Below the pieces are notes generated by a model. It made no database searches. It saw only the letters and a program-made list of their open reading frames with translations, and was not told the DNA's origin. This document shows, piece by piece, positions 42,408-52,219 of a DNA stretch of 64,000 bases. Both the position numbers and the translations under genes were made by a program. The stretch is from an uncultured Eggerthellaceae bacterium. GTDB lineage: Bacteria; Actinomycetota; Coriobacteriia; Coriobacteriales; Eggerthellaceae. The stretch spans positions 1 to 64,000 of the forward strand of contig CAJUSF010000066.1 in the NCBI GenBank assembly GCA_910588945.1, read 5' to 3'. Each line of letters begins with the position of its first letter. Position 1 is the first letter of the stretch.

Positions 42408-43667
42408 ATGCTTAAAAACGATTTTCTAGGGGAAGATGTCGCACGCCTTGGATTCGGTGCAATGCGCCTTCCGGTGATAGATGGCAACACGGAAGCGATC
42501 GACCGCAAGCAACTCGATGAGATGGTTGATGCCGCCATAGCTGCCGGCGTGAACTACTTCGACACAGCCTACCCATACCACGGGGGAATGTCCGAGATCG
42601 CGCTCAGTAAGTCGCTCTCGCGCTACCCGCGTGATTCCTATCTGCTCGCAACGAAATATCCGGGACATCAGATAGCTGACACCTATGATCCGGCGCCCAT
42701 CTTCGAAGAGCAGCTTAAAAAATGCAACGTCGAGTATTTCGACTTCTATTTGTTGCACAACATCTACGAAGCATCGATCGATGTGTACACAGACGAACAT
42801 TGGGGAATCGCCGACTATTTCGTCGAGCAGAAAAAGAACGGGCGTATCCACCATCTCGGATTCTCCTGCCATGGAAGGACCGAGACTTTGGCGGCCTATC
42901 TTGACTACGGTGCGCGAAAATATGCCGAACTTAAGGCGCGTGACCCTGAGGCAGCGGCCTTGTTCTCAGGCAACAACATCATGGAATTCTGCCAGATCCA
43001 GATGAATTATCTGGACTGGACGCTGCAAGATGCAGCCAGCAAGACAACACTTTTGGAAGATGCTGGCATCCCGATCATCGTCATGGAACCGCTGCGCGGT
43101 GGCAAGCTTGCAAATCTCAGCACAGAGCAGATGAAGATACTCGATGATGCATGCGACTCCAACGCGAAGCTAAGCGCAGCAGATTGGTCGTTTCGATGGC
43201 TACAGAATATCCAGAGCGTGAAAGTGATCCTCAGCGGAATGTCGAGCGTAGGTCAGGTTGAAGAAAACTGCCGCATCTTTCAAGAGCAGCACCCGCTCAC
43301 GCAGGCACAAGAGGGCGCTCTTAGAGAAATGGCCGAATCGCTTAAGAGCGGCGTTCCATGCACAGCCTGCAGGTACTGCATCGATTCGTGCCCTCAAAAG
43401 ATCGACATCCCCATGATGCTCTCAACATTCAACGACATGCAGTTCGACGCCAGTTTCACGGTCTCGATGCAGATGGATGCGGTACCGCAAGGACAGCGCG
43501 CCGCGGATTGCATCGCGTGCGGAGCATGCACAAGAATGTGTCCGCAAGGGATCGATGTCCCCGATACACTGGCGAAATTGGCCGCTACTTTGGAGAAGAT
43601 GCCGAAGTGGGAAGACCTTTGTCGTGAACGCGCAAAAGCCGCCGCTAAGATTCGCGATGCGAAGTAA
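42408..43667 (+). CDS. Aldo/keto reductase with C-terminal ferredoxin-type domain
   Basis: The 419-residue protein starts at ATG 42408. Residues 1-300 form an AKR barrel (RLGFGAMRLPVIDG, YFDTAYPYHGGMSEIALSKS, with Tyr in the catalytic region and LLATKYPG). From ~315 there are two [4Fe-4S] motifs: CTACRYCIDSCPQKIDIP and CIACGACTRMCPQGIDVP. This COG1453-type fusion is common in anaerobes and is thought to move electrons between NAD(P)H or ferredoxin and a carbonyl or quinone-like substrate in the cytoplasm; the substrate is not known. It is transcribed alone and converges with the Gly/Gln-rich secreted protein. Confidence 0.9.
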   Translation: MLKNDFLGEDVARLGFGAMRLPVIDGNTEAIDRKQLDEMVDAAIAAGVNYFDTAYPYHGGMSEIALSKSLSRYPRDSYLLATKYPGHQIADTYDPAPIFEEQLKKCNVEYFDFYLLHNIYEASIDVYTDEHWGIADYFVEQKKNGRIHHLGFSCHGRTETLAAYLDYGARKYAELKARDPEAAALFSGNNIMEFCQIQMNYLDWTLQDAASKTTLLEDAGIPIIVMEPLRGGKLANLSTEQMKILDDACDSNAKLSAADWSFRWLQNIQSVKVILSGMSSVGQVEENCRIFQEQHPLTQAQEGALREMAESLKSGVPCTACRYCIDSCPQKIDIPMMLSTFNDMQFDASFTVSMQMDAVPQGQRAADCIACGACTRMCPQGIDVPDTLAKLAATLEKMPKWEDLCRERAKAAAKIRDAK

Positions 43668-43679
43668 GGCTAGTTGCTT

Positions 43680-44186
43680 CTAGCGCCAGCAACCCTGACC
43701 ATGACCATGTCCGTAACCTTGCCCGTAGCCGTGATGGCCGTAGCCCTGTCCATATCCTTGGCCATTGCCTTGGCCATTGCCTTGGCCAGTACCCTGACCG
43801 CCACCTTGGCCGTAACTCTGGCCATTGCCTTGGCCATAGCCCTGGCCGTTTCCGGGCTGCACGCCATCGACATAATGATCGCAGATGCCGTCACCATTCG
43901 CATCGGAGTATCCGGGGCATCCCTCGAAGTTGCAATAAGGCGTTGTGGATCTCGCGTTACCATTGGCTTCAGCGCCGTTTTGCGAAGAAGCAGCGTTTTC
44001 GGCAAGAAGCTGAGCAACGGAATCGAACTCGTACACTCTTGATGAGCAGTCATTGATAAGCTCTGAAATAGCGCAAGCGAGTTCGCAGCCCATAGCGTTG
44101 ACGCAGTTGGCTGGTCTGGCAAAAGCAGGCACAGACACCATTGCGCTTAGAGCCGCAGCCAAAAGAACGATCATCGCCTTCTTCAT
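43680..44186 (-). CDS. Secreted Gly/Gln-repeat protein with a calcium-loop-like motif
   Basis: The 168-residue protein starts at ATG 44186 with GGAGG upstream and has a signal peptide (MKKAMIVLLAAALSAMVSVP then AFA). The middle has several Cys and YSDANGDGICDHYVDG, a D-x-N-x-D loop as in thrombospondin-3 or dockerin-like calcium sites. The C-terminal third is built from GQGNGQGY-type steps, turning into His-rich GYGHGHGQGCWR. The repetitive end is encoded by short DNA repeats at about 43685-43855, so length may vary between strains. A matrix, metal-binding (His/Gly) or structural role is possible; no homologue is recognised. Confidence 0.72.
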   Translation of the reverse strand: MKKAMIVLLAAALSAMVSVPAFARPANCVNAMGCELACAISELINDCSSRVYEFDSVAQLLAENAASSQNGAEANGNARSTTPYCNFEGCPGYSDANGDGICDHYVDGVQPGNGQGYGQGNGQSYGQGGGQGTGQGNGQGNGQGYGQGYGHHGYGQGYGHGHGQGCWR

Positions 44187-44372
44187 AGGATCAACCTCCG
44201 CAAGAATCTCTCTTGATACCGTTTCGGCTGTCTTCGCCATCTAGCGATATTTGCCGAGCCTCGTTCTTGAGGGGCATTATACCTGATAGAGACGCACTTT
44301 TATAGCCCATACGCGCACAATCATGATATCCATACGGATACGGATAGAAACGACCGAAACCTCGGCGAATTG

Positions 44373-45815
44373 CTAGTCGATCGACAGGTTCTCCACCTCC
44401 GCCTCAAGTGGCAGCGGCGGATCGCCCGGACCCTCACTATCAGAGGCGGTAGTCCCCCAAGAATCCTCGTAGCCGGGCAACACGATATTCAAAACGATCC
44501 CCACGATCGAGCCGATCGCAAGGCCTGAAAGCGAAATGCTGATGCCACCGATCGGCACTACAACAGCCCCGGCGGTGCTATATGCGATGCCAAGCGAAAG
44601 CACGAGAATGAGCGCCGTGATCAGGATGTTTCTACTCTTCATGAAATCGACGTGGTTCTCGACAAGGTTGCGGATGCCGACGCTGGAGATCATTCCGTAG
44701 AGCACGAGCGAAACACCGCCGATAACGCAGGCAGGCATGACAGCAATGACAGCGGCGAATTTCGGACAGAACGAGAACACGATGGCGAACAACGCCGCAA
44801 TGCGAACGACCCTCGGGTCGAACACGCGCGTCAGAGCAAGAACGCCTGTGTTTTCACCATACGTCGTATTGGCGGGCGCGCCAAAAAGCGACGCGATCAT
44901 CGTGGCGAAGCCGTCGCCTAAAAGCGTACGATGCAGTCCAGGCGATACCAAAAAGTTGCGGTTACACGTGGAACTGATAGCGGAAATGTCGCCGATGTGC
45001 TCGATCATAGTAGCGAACGCGAGCGGCATGATCGTGATTATCGCCGTGATGGCAAGACCGGTGTCAAATCCCGGACCGAATAAAGAAAACACGGTATCCG
45101 ACCAGATGACGGGAAGACCGATCCAGTCAGCCTGCGCTACCGGCTCGAAGTCAACGACTCCGGCAAAAGCGGCGACCACGTAAGAGCCGATCACGCCGAG
45201 CAAAATCGGGATGATGCGGATCATTCCCCGCCCCCAAATGTTCGCGATGACGATTATCGCGATAGCCACGATGGCGATCGGCCAGTTGGTCTCGCAATTG
45301 GCGATGGCAGAGCTCGCAAGGATCAGCCCGATGCAAATTACAATGGGGCCGGTAACCACAGGCGGGAAGAATCTCATCACGCGTTCGGTGCCGAAAACGC
45401 GGAAGAGGGCCGATAGCAGCAGGTATAGCAGGCCTGAGCAGGCAACGCCTAGACAAGCATACGGAAGCAGCTCAGCTTCACCATTCGGAGCGATCGCAGC
45501 GTATCCCGCGATGAACGCGAACGAAGAGCCAAGAAACGCCGGCACCTTCCCTTTGGTGATCAGATGGAACAGCAGCGTTCCAAGTCCAGCGAAAAGAAGC
45601 GTCGCCGAAACGGAAAGTCCGGTGAGCGTCGGAACAAGAATAGTTGCCCCGAACATGGCGAACATATGCTGCAACCCGAAAAGTGCCATTTTCGGTGCGC
45701 CGAGCTTGCGTGCATCGTAGACGGCATCCTTGGAATCTACGGCGCCCATCGTAGGGCAGTCGGACTTGGTTTCAAGATCGGTGCTAGCACTCGCGCTCTT
45801 CGATTCGGTCGACAT
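44373..45815 (-). CDS. uraA: Uracil-xanthine permease, UraA/PyrP-like
   Basis: This 480-residue, 14-span transporter of the NCS2/NAT family imports uracil (or another nucleobase) with a proton. Diagnostic parts are LGLQH-type FGLQHMFAMFGATILVPTLT, the central TMIEHIGDISAIS and the motif APANTTYGENTGVLALTRV. GAGGAG precedes the ATG. N- and C-terminal tails are Ser/Asp- and Glu/Pro-rich. No pyrimidine gene is adjacent, and I see no PyrR-type leader. Uracil is favoured over xanthine by the UraA-like motifs. Confidence 0.92.
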   Translation of the reverse strand: MSTESKSASASTDLETKSDCPTMGAVDSKDAVYDARKLGAPKMALFGLQHMFAMFGATILVPTLTGLSVSATLLFAGLGTLLFHLITKGKVPAFLGSSFAFIAGYAAIAPNGEAELLPYACLGVACSGLLYLLLSALFRVFGTERVMRFFPPVVTGPIVICIGLILASSAIANCETNWPIAIVAIAIIVIANIWGRGMIRIIPILLGVIGSYVVAAFAGVVDFEPVAQADWIGLPVIWSDTVFSLFGPGFDTGLAITAIITIMPLAFATMIEHIGDISAISSTCNRNFLVSPGLHRTLLGDGFATMIASLFGAPANTTYGENTGVLALTRVFDPRVVRIAALFAIVFSFCPKFAAVIAVMPACVIGGVSLVLYGMISSVGIRNLVENHVDFMKSRNILITALILVLSLGIAYSTAGAVVVPIGGISISLSGLAIGSIVGIVLNIVLPGYEDSWGTTASDSEGPGDPPLPLEAEVENLSID

Positions 45816-46176
45816 GGTGCTCCTCGCTTTTGAGTGTGTTTCTCACAGATAGCTACATTGTATGCCATCCCACGGCGCAAGCCGCTGCGAAACATCTCGG
45901 TAAAGGCTATTCGATCGCACTTTTTCGCTTGCAGGAGAACGCTTACAAAAAACGCTGAGTTCACATTCGCAAGCGCATTTATACGAACGTAAAGCGCTCA
46001 GCAAGTCCATGCAAACAACGCAAACGCAAGCCTGCACAAACAGGTCGACGAACTCAGATGTCGCACAATCCACAAAATCGCGGTTAGCCAGACGTAGTCT
46101 TGGGAGGCGCTTGCAAGCAATTGATAGATGCTTGGACGACACCTGACGGGGATACCTGGCGGGCTTAGATGAGCGC
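45816..46176. other. Divergent region between uraA and csoR, left part
   Basis: No gene is supported here. It contains the uraA promoter side and low-complexity sequence that grades into the 11-bp tandem array at 46177. Neither a riboswitch nor a PyrR-binding loop is recognisable. Confidence 0.45.
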
Positions 46177-46253
46177 CTGGCAGAGGCTTGATAAAGACCT
46201 GACAAAGGTCTGGCAGAGGCCCAGCAGGGGCCCGACAGGGGCTTGACAGATAT
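46177..46253. repeat. Seven tandem 11-bp units ending in the copper promoter
   Basis: Units of exactly 11 bases run CTGGCAGAGGC, TTGATAAAGAC, CTGACAAAGGT, CTGGCAGAGGC, CCAGCAGGGGC, CCGACAGGGGC, TTGACAGATAT. The last contains the -35 box of csoR. One turn of DNA per unit places all copies on the same face. Two looser units may precede it. Confidence 0.75.
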
Positions 46254-46271
46254 ACCCCCTAGGGGTATATT
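46243..46271 (+). promoter_or_regulatory. csoR-copA promoter with CsoR operator
   Basis: TTGACA (46243-46248), 17 bases, TATATT (46266-46271). ATATACCCC (46250-46258) and GGGGTATAT (46262-46270) form a perfect 9-bp inverted repeat around CTA, filling the spacer and the -10. This G/C tract with TATAC flanks is the known CsoR operator type; Cu(I) binding to CsoR releases it. Confidence 0.9.
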
Positions 46272-46310
46272 CGCGAAAATGAAACTGAGCAACGCAAACG
46301 GAGCGTAGAC

Positions 46311-46700
46311 ATGAAAAAGAATACAGATACCGAAGCGGCGGACATGAGCGCACCAACAACCGAAACCTCAGACAGCGCGGTGGACGCTTCATCGTCAAAC
46401 CGACAGACAGCCGGGTGTTGTCATCAAAAATCAACTCCTCGAAGCGCCGAGCTTCAAAACGATGTCCAGAAACGCATCAATAAAGCGATCGGCCAGCTCA
46501 ACGGCGTAAAAGCAATGCTCGACGAAAACCGATATTGCGGCGATGTCCTCACCCAACTCTCCGCTGCGGAAAGCGCCGTGCGCCGCATCTCCGAGATACT
46601 TCTGGCCGAGCATATGCAGACATGCGTGGTCGAGGAAATCCGCAAGGGCAACGACGAAGTCGTGGATGAGGCAATGACGCTCATCCGTCGCTTCATGTGA
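46311..46700 (+). CDS. csoR: Copper-sensing repressor CsoR
   Basis: The 129-residue protein belongs to the CsoR/RcnR family. C76, H101 and C105 (RYCGDVLTQ and AEHMQTCVVE) are the Cys-His-Cys Cu(I) ligands that separate CsoR from FrmR and RcnR. The fold is a three-helix disc with no classical DNA-binding motif. The first ~40 residues are an unusual Ser/Thr-rich extension containing CCH (36-38), which might bind extra copper. It is followed after 18 bases by copA and almost certainly represses both genes at the operator at 46250-46270. Confidence 0.94.
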   Translation: MKKNTDTEAADMSAPTTETSDSAVDASSSNRQTAGCCHQKSTPRSAELQNDVQKRINKAIGQLNGVKAMLDENRYCGDVLTQLSAAESAVRRISEILLAEHMQTCVVEEIRKGNDEVVDEAMTLIRRFM

Positions 46701-46718
46701 TCTCATAGAAATGGATAG

Positions 46719-49469
46719 ATGATGAAAGAAAGACTTGCAATAGCCGTCATGCATTGCGAGAAATGCGTGGCCAATGTAACGAAGCATTTTGCCGAGATAA
46801 ACGGCGTGGACTCGGTTCACGTCGATCTGGATGGTCAATGGGCGGATGTGTCCTTCGATCCGGATAAGGTGACGATGGACATGCTGCTCCACGCGCTTGA
46901 TGATACGAACTTCAAAGTGGCCCCGATGCCCGAATCCGGCCGCCATCCGTTTGCAGATGCAATCGCTGAAGACGCCAAAAAGAAAGCAGAGAAAGCTACT
47001 GCGGTTGCGAAAAAGGAAGCCGCAGATGCAACCGAGACGGCAGGCGAAGAAACGATTGCAGAAAATCCCGGCGACGACGAGGATGCTTCTGTGCCAGCCG
47101 AAGCCACGATCCGCCTTGCGATCGAAGGCATGCACTGCGCCAACTGCGCGGCTTCGATCGAGAGTCACTACAAAAAGACACCGGGCGTGATAGATGTTGC
47201 CGTCAACCTTGCGAACAACACAGGCAAGGTAACCTTCGATCCGGCGCAAGCCAGTGTAGATGACATGCTGCGCGTGTTCGACGATCTCGCGTTTTCCGCG
47301 GAAATCATCCCAGAGGACGCTCCTCTTGTGGACGAGAAGCGTCGCGCGAAAGAAGCTGCCCGCACCAAGCATGACCTGCATGTTTTCATCGTTTCCGCTG
47401 CGCTTACCGTACTGATCGTGTGCATCGGAATGCTTCCGGGCTGGCATATGGCCACAGGTGAGGCCCTAGCAGGTCTTTTCGTGGATGGCCCCACGCACGT
47501 GCAGGCGATGTTCGCCGCAAACATCCTGCTTCTCGCGCTCACCATCCCGGTTCAGTTCGGCTGCGGGATCCGCTTTTACAAAGGCGCTATCGGTTCGCTC
47601 AAAGGCGGCTCAGCCAATATGGATGTACTCGTTGCGCTTGGCACGACGATCGCGTTTCTCTTTTCGCTGTGGATCACGTTCCTGCCTGTAGTGCGTGGCG
47701 ACTGGACGAGCCGCGAATCGCTTGCTATCAACGACGGTATGCCGTACTTCGAAACGTGCGCGATGCTCATAACCTTTGTCCTGCTCGGCAAAATGCTTGA
47801 AAGCCGCGCGAAAGGGGCTACGAATCAAGCGATCGAATCATTGATGAATCTAACGCCGCCCACAGCATGCGTGATGCGCGGCGGACAGGAGCACGAAGTT
47901 CCGCTCGCACAGGTTGTAACAGGTGATACCGTGATCGTGCGTCCCGGCGAGAAGATGCCTGTCGATGGCGTGGTCACACAAGGCGCTACCGAAGTGGACG
48001 AATCCATGCTCACAGGAGAGACGCTTCCCGTGGCGAAAGCGGTCGGAGACGCGGTAACAGGCGGAACGCAGAACACAACAGGCTCGGTGACTGTGCGCGC
48101 TCTGCGCGTAGGCGCCGACTCTACACTCGCTCGCATCGTGCGTGCCGTAGAGAATGCACAAGGCACCAAAGCCCCCATTCAGCGTATCGCCGATCGCATT
48201 GCCGCCATTTTCGTTCCGGTTATCTTGATCATCGCGGCCATCACGTTTTGCGCATGGTTCCTCTTCGTGCCGCCGGAGGGCGCAAATACCCTGCTCACCC
48301 AGTCGCTCATGCCTGCGATCGCTGTCATCTGCGTGGCATGCCCCTGCGCGCTGGGACTAGCCACACCAACGGCTTTGACCGTCGGCATGGGGAAAGGCGC
48401 CCAGCTAGGTGTACTGATCAAAGACGGCACCGTGCTTGAGACCATGGGCGGTCTAAGAGCCACAGTCTTCGATAAGACAGGCACGCTGACGATCGGCAAA
48501 CCGACTGTGATCGCATGTGATCTCGACGACGAGGCGCTCATGCTCGCAGCAGCGCTGGAGGCGAAAAGCGAGCATCCCCTTGCACGCGCCGTTGTGGCGT
48601 ATGCTGCCGATCGTGGGATCGAGAATCTATCGGAAGTGAGCGATTTCGAGGCGATCGTGGGCATTGGTATCCGCGGGGTCGTAGCTGGACGCGATGTAGC
48701 TGTGGGCGCGTTCGACGCGAAAGACTCAAGCACGGCCGTTGACGCCGATGCGGGTGCGGATACAGCGTCGGGATCGTTCGTGAAGATCGATGGTGCGCTT
48801 GTAGGCTCGCTTAGATTCAAAGATGAGCCGAAGGCGGATGCTGCCTCGACGATCTCCACGCTTGCGCGTGATTTCGGCGTGAGCTCATATATGGTCACAG
48901 GAGACAACGCCGCAACGGCGGGCATCATCGCCCGCGAGGTAGGGATCGATCCCGATCATGTGTTCGCACGCGTAAAGCCGCTCGAAAAAGCCGATCGCGT
49001 ACGCGATGTCGTTGCAGCCGAGGGCGTGAAAACGATCGAGCAAAACGTTGACGGCAGCGCCGAAGTCGCAGCTACAGGCGCTGCAGGCAAGAAGGATCAC
49101 GCCGGAGATCGCAAGGAAAAGCCTAGGGCGACGGTAGCGTTTGTAGGCGATGGTATCAACGATGCGCCGGCGCTTGCCGCAGCTGATATCGGAGTTGCGA
49201 TGGCATCCGGCACCGATGTGGCGCTCGATGCGGGCTCGGTCGTGCTCATGCGAAACAACCTGTCCGACCTTATCGTTGCACTTCGCCTCTCAAAGGCCAC
49301 AATGCGCAAGATCAAGCAGAATCTCTTCTGGGCGCTCATCTATAACTGCATCATGATCCCGCTTGCCGCAGTCGGCATCTTGGCACCAGCGCTGGCTGGC
49401 GCCGCCATGGCACTCTCAAGCGTGTCGGTGGTCAGCAACTCGCTTCTGCTGAAACGCTTCCGCGCGTAA
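46719..49469 (+). CDS. copA: Copper-exporting P-type ATPase
   Basis: This 916-residue P1B-type ATPase exports Cu(I) across the cytoplasmic membrane. Two N-terminal metal-binding domains carry CEKC (13-16) and CANC (140-143), joined by a Lys/Ala/Glu linker. Other landmarks are TGE in [15 protein letters not shown], the intramembrane [14 protein letters not shown], the phosphorylation site FDKTGTLT, and [18 protein letters not shown] charged insert of about 45 residues ([32 protein letters not shown]) precedes VGDGIND and is longer than usual. It is co-transcribed with csoR. The first binding domain lacks the usual Gly before MHC, so it may bind weakly. Confidence 0.95.
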   Translation: MMKERLAIAVMHCEKCVANVTKHFAEINGVDSVHVDLDGQWADVSFDPDKVTMDMLLHALDDTNFKVAPMPESGRHPFADAIAEDAKKKAEKATAVAKKEAADATETAGEETIAENPGDDEDASVPAEATIRLAIEGMHCANCAASIESHYKKTPGVIDVAVNLANNTGKVTFDPAQASVDDMLRVFDDLAFSAEIIPEDAPLVDEKRRAKEAARTKHDLHVFIVSAALTVLIVCIGMLPGWHMATGEALAGLFVDGPTHVQAMFAANILLLALTIPVQFGCGIRFYKGAIGSLKGGSANMDVLVALGTTIAFLFSLWITFLPVVRGDWTSRESLAINDGMPYFETCAMLITFVLLGKMLESRAKGATNQAIESLMNLTPPTACVMRGGQEHEVPLAQVVTGDTVIVRPGEKMPVDGVVTQGATEVDESMLTGETLPVAKAVGDAVTGGTQNTTGSVTVRALRVGADSTLARIVRAVENAQGTKAPIQRIADRIAAIFVPVILIIAAITFCAWFLFVPPEGANTLLTQSLMPAIAVICVACPCALGLATPTALTVGMGKGAQLGVLIKDGTVLETMGGLRATVFDKTGTLTIGKPTVIACDLDDEALMLAAALEAKSEHPLARAVVAYAADRGIENLSEVSDFEAIVGIGIRGVVAGRDVAVGAFDAKDSSTAVDADAGADTASGSFVKIDGALVGSLRFKDEPKADAASTISTLARDFGVSSYMVTGDNAATAGIIAREVGIDPDHVFARVKPLEKADRVRDVVAAEGVKTIEQNVDGSAEVAATGAAGKKDHAGDRKEKPRATVAFVGDGINDAPALAAADIGVAMASGTDVALDAGSVVLMRNNLSDLIVALRLSKATMRKIKQNLFWALIYNCIMIPLAAVGILAPALAGAAMALSSVSVVSNSLLLKRFRA

Positions 49470-49840
49470 TCGCTTTCACTACAGGTCGACCGTAGGTTCG
49501 CATCTGTTCTTGATGTGCACATCTGCTTTTTTTGATGACACAGGACAGGGATAACGTTATCAAAACGGATAAACTCGGCCCGATACATCCCTTTTCGTAT
49601 TTGACGTTTACCCTTGATGCTTCGCATCAGCGGTCAACTCCTTCATGCATTTATATAAGCTTCCTTACGAAAGCTATTAATAGTTTGTGTTCAGAGCAAA
49701 TCGAAAAGGGATGCATCGGGCCATATGCTTGTCTGTCGGTGTGTGGTTTGGGACGTTCCTAAACCACGCAAACCACATGCACATGGAGAGCGCGCATGAC
49801 ACACATCGCTTGCTTCGCGATATTCGCAAGAAGAGAGGGC
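49470..49840. other. Convergent intergenic region with two hairpins
   Basis: No gene is seen. A hairpin repeat of the TGCGCAT family, diverged, lies at 49491-49526 (CGTAGGTTCGCAT, GATGTGCACATC). GTGGTTT (49743-49749) and AAACCAC (49761-49767) form a second hairpin. Either may end copA or the convergent XRE gene. Confidence 0.5.
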
Positions 49841-50317
49841 TTATTTAGTTTCGTGCGACTTGTCTCCTCCCCTCCACCTATCCAAATGCGGAAGCAATGT
49901 CGCCATAAGAGACACCGCTTCTTCCCTAGAAACACCCAATGCATCTGCCTCAAGCTGGGCCGTAGCCTCGATAAACTCGTCCATATCCACGTCTTTGGCA
50001 GTGAAATCTCCGTTCTGATAGCACCATTTACAGTAGTGCTCGCTTGTTGAGCCATCCGCCTCTGTTCCGTGTAAAGTCGGGTCTGGAATTGGCATTGAAC
50101 AGCACTGACAGTAGTAATCAAGCGGCATGTCAAAAAAACGTTCAAGCGGAACGCTGTATGTGACGCAAATCAGCTTCACCATATCAATACTTGGCGAAGT
50201 CTCACCCGTTTCCCAACGCGACACAGCCTGCCGCGTGACAAAGAGATCCTTTGCCATTTGCTGCTGTGTAATGCCTTTTTCTTTACGAATCTTTGTGATC
50301 GTTTCATTCATTGCCAT
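49841..50317 (-). CDS. XRE-family regulator with zinc-ribbon domain
   Basis: The 158-residue protein has an N-terminal HTH_3 domain (ETITKIRKEKGITQQQMAKD, FVTRQAVSRWETGETSPS, IDMVKLICVTYSVPLERFF). It then has a zinc ribbon of the Zn_ribbon_2 type, with YYCQCCSMPI and EHYCKWCYQNGDF. A C-terminal helical segment (FIEATAQLEADALGVSREEA) ends it. Start ATG 50317 has AGGAG at good distance. Such proteins are cytoplasmic regulators, with the ribbon perhaps as sensor or dimer contact; targets are unknown. It stands apart from its neighbours. Confidence 0.88.
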   Translation of the reverse strand: MAMNETITKIRKEKGITQQQMAKDLFVTRQAVSRWETGETSPSIDMVKLICVTYSVPLERFFDMPLDYYCQCCSMPIPDPTLHGTEADGSTSEHYCKWCYQNGDFTAKDVDMDEFIEATAQLEADALGVSREEAVSLMATLLPHLDRWRGGDKSHETK

Positions 50318-50742
50318 GATTGGCTCCTTGCCCAAAATGCCCGAATTGATTTCACTAAAAGTGATTGTCTGCTACAACAACGGCTAATTCAAGCAACATT
50401 CAGTTGCTTTTCATCAAGACTATACACAACGAAACGAGGGGCTCTACTTCGAGCTTCTGTGCGATAGAAAACCGACAGACAACTAATACTTTAGCGTCAT
50501 TATTAGTGTCTCTTTAGTATTGTGATGTTAAGCCATGCGTCGGTCATTGCCTTTCCATGCCTTTATTTCACGCGTATGATAATTTGGTTGCTTTTTGTCA
50601 AACACGCCGGATGAATAGCACGCTTAGCATATAATGCATGAATCCAATTCGTTTTGGATCTGCGATCGCCGCTCAAAGAATCTGAAACCTCAAAGATCGG
50701 CACTCGATTCCCAAAGCGTAAATTCTAGTGATAGGCGCCAAT
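50318..50742. other. Divergent intergenic region without a recognised gene
   Basis: About 425 bases separate the XRE and hemolysin III-like genes. ACTAATA (50482-50488) and TATTAGT (50501-50507) form a small inverted repeat in an AT-rich stretch. I see no small gene with a good ribosome site. Confidence 0.4.
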
Positions 50743-51426
50743 ATGGACAACGCTCAAAGCGACGGCGGCCTCGGAGTTGCCTCCAAGAAGCGCAATGTGC
50801 GCGAATACACTCTCGGCGAAGAGATTGCCAACTCAATCACGCATGGAATCGGAGCTGGCCTGGCGATTGCAGCTTTGGTGCTTCTAATCGTGAAGTCCGT
50901 ATTCGACGGCGGCGGTATCTATCTTGCTGCAGCCTTGATATACGGGATCTGTCTGCTTATCGAATACCTGATGTCGACGCTTTATCATGCCCTTGCGCCT
51001 GAAGGAGCCAAGCGCGTGTTCAAGGTGCTCGATCACAGCTGCATCTATCTCCTGATCGCAGGCACATACACCCCTTACTGCCTGATAACGCTTGAGCCAA
51101 GTGGTGGCTTCTGGTTATTTATTGCCATATGGGTGATGGCGCTCATCGGCGTTGCGTGCGAAGCGTTTTGGACTTTCCGCCCGAGATGGGTATCAGCTGC
51201 AATCTATGTGATAATGGGCTGGTGTATCGTGGCGTTTCTTCCTGCACTGTTCTCGAACATGGACGCCGTCGGGTTCTGGCTGTTGCTATCCGGCGGCCTT
51301 AGCTACACGGTGGGCGCAGTGTTCTATATCTTCAAAAAGGTAAAGTTCATGCACTCGATCTTCCATCTGTTCGTACTCGCAGGTTCGATCCTGCAATTCT
51401 TCTCGATATATTTCTTTGTGATCTAG
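50743..51426 (+). CDS. Hemolysin III/PAQR-family membrane protein
   Basis: The 227-residue protein has seven membrane spans and the conserved residues of the hemolysin III (YqfA/PAQR-like) family: EEIANSITHGIGAGLAI near the start, STLYHALA and LDHSCIYLLIAGTYTPYC in the middle, and KFMHSIFHLFVLAGSILQF at the end. The Ser/His/Asp set in these blocks binds zinc in PAQR proteins, which hydrolyse ceramide-like amides in eukaryotes; the bacterial role is not settled. ATG 50743 is chosen over GTG 50728. The gene appears alone. Confidence 0.9.
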   Translation: MDNAQSDGGLGVASKKRNVREYTLGEEIANSITHGIGAGLAIAALVLLIVKSVFDGGGIYLAAALIYGICLLIEYLMSTLYHALAPEGAKRVFKVLDHSCIYLLIAGTYTPYCLITLEPSGGFWLFIAIWVMALIGVACEAFWTFRPRWVSAAIYVIMGWCIVAFLPALFSNMDAVGFWLLLSGGLSYTVGAVFYIFKKVKFMHSIFHLFVLAGSILQFFSIYFFVI

Positions 51427-51556
51427 CTTGTGATCCGGCATCGAATCTTGCTCAAACGCGCAAAGGCAGGGTCGGCCCATTTTGACATACGCGCCTTCGA
51501 TGCAGCGCTCGGTCGCACTATAATCGATCCAACAGAAACATCGAGAGGAGACGAAA

Positions 51557-52099
51557 ATGTCCAAGAAAATCGCAGTGGTTCACTGCAGCCCGCGCACCGG
51601 CGGCAACTCAAGCATGCTGGCCGACGAGTTCATTCGAGGCGCAGAAGAGTCCGGCAATGAGGTCATTCGAATGGATGTGGGTCGCCTAAATATCCGTGGA
51701 TGCATGGCTTGCGAATACTGCATCGCACACGAGGGAAAGTGCGTCCAAGACGACGACATGCAGCAGTTCTACCCAGCACTTCGTGAGGTCGACGTGCTTG
51801 TCTACGCAACACCGATGTACTTCTACAACCTCCCTGCGCAAATGAGAGCGTTTGAGGATCGCACATTTTGCCAGATTGGAAAGCCGTTCAACATCAAGCA
51901 GACTGCGCTGTTGCTGTGTTTTGAGGACAGCGACATCTCGACGGCCGATTCCGCTATCGGCACATTTCGCCAGTGTGCGAGCTATTGCAAGCGCGAAGTG
52001 ATCGGCGAGGTCGTGGTGAACAACGTTTACGAGAAAGGCGCGATTGCAGGGAACGTCGGTCTAGAAGAGGCCTACAAGCTCGGACGCTCCATAGATTAA
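51557..52099 (+). CDS. Flavodoxin-fold NAD(P)H-dependent oxidoreductase
   Basis: This 180-residue protein begins MSKKIAVVHCSPRTGGNSSM, the FMN phosphate-binding loop of the flavodoxin-like (FMN_red) family. GCMACEYCIAHEGKC has the C-x2-C-x2-C spacing seen in iron-sulfur flavoproteins, and TPMYFYNLPAQMRAFEDR is the usual second FMN-binding strand. It likely reduces quinones, iron or nitro compounds in the cytoplasm. GAGGAG precedes the ATG. Whether the cysteines bind a cluster or only form a redox pair is unclear. Confidence 0.88.
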   Translation: MSKKIAVVHCSPRTGGNSSMLADEFIRGAEESGNEVIRMDVGRLNIRGCMACEYCIAHEGKCVQDDDMQQFYPALREVDVLVYATPMYFYNLPAQMRAFEDRTFCQIGKPFNIKQTALLLCFEDSDISTADSAIGTFRQCASYCKREVIGEVVVNNVYEKGAIAGNVGLEEAYKLGRSID

Positions 52100-52219
52100 A
52101 GGAGTCAGAACTGAATCAGGGGGAGCGGCTCTCTTGACTCATTCTAGCCGGAGTGTCAGTCGAGAGAAACTGGGTCCACCCTCCCCCGACTCGGTCGCAA
52201 AATGTGGTCTAATGAAATC

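Noticed and set aside
42408..43667. Phloroglucinol reductase completing a pyrogallol pathway
   Set aside because: The protein is an aldo/keto reductase with two ferredoxin motifs, 33 kb from the transhydroxylase-like locus; there is no evidence linking them.
45816..46176. PyrR-binding loop or riboswitch before uraA
   Set aside because: No recognisable conserved loop or terminator/antiterminator pair was found upstream of the uraA start.
46431..47447. 338-codon open frame on the minus strand opposite csoR and copA
   Set aside because: It lies wholly antisense to two well-supported genes with clear motifs, has no recognisable domain and no ribosome site; it mirrors their codon pattern.
48179..48928. 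249-codon minus-strand frame inside copA
   Set aside because: Antisense to the conserved CPC, DKTGT and neighbouring regions of copA; low-complexity Ser/Ala/Pro composition typical of a shadow frame.
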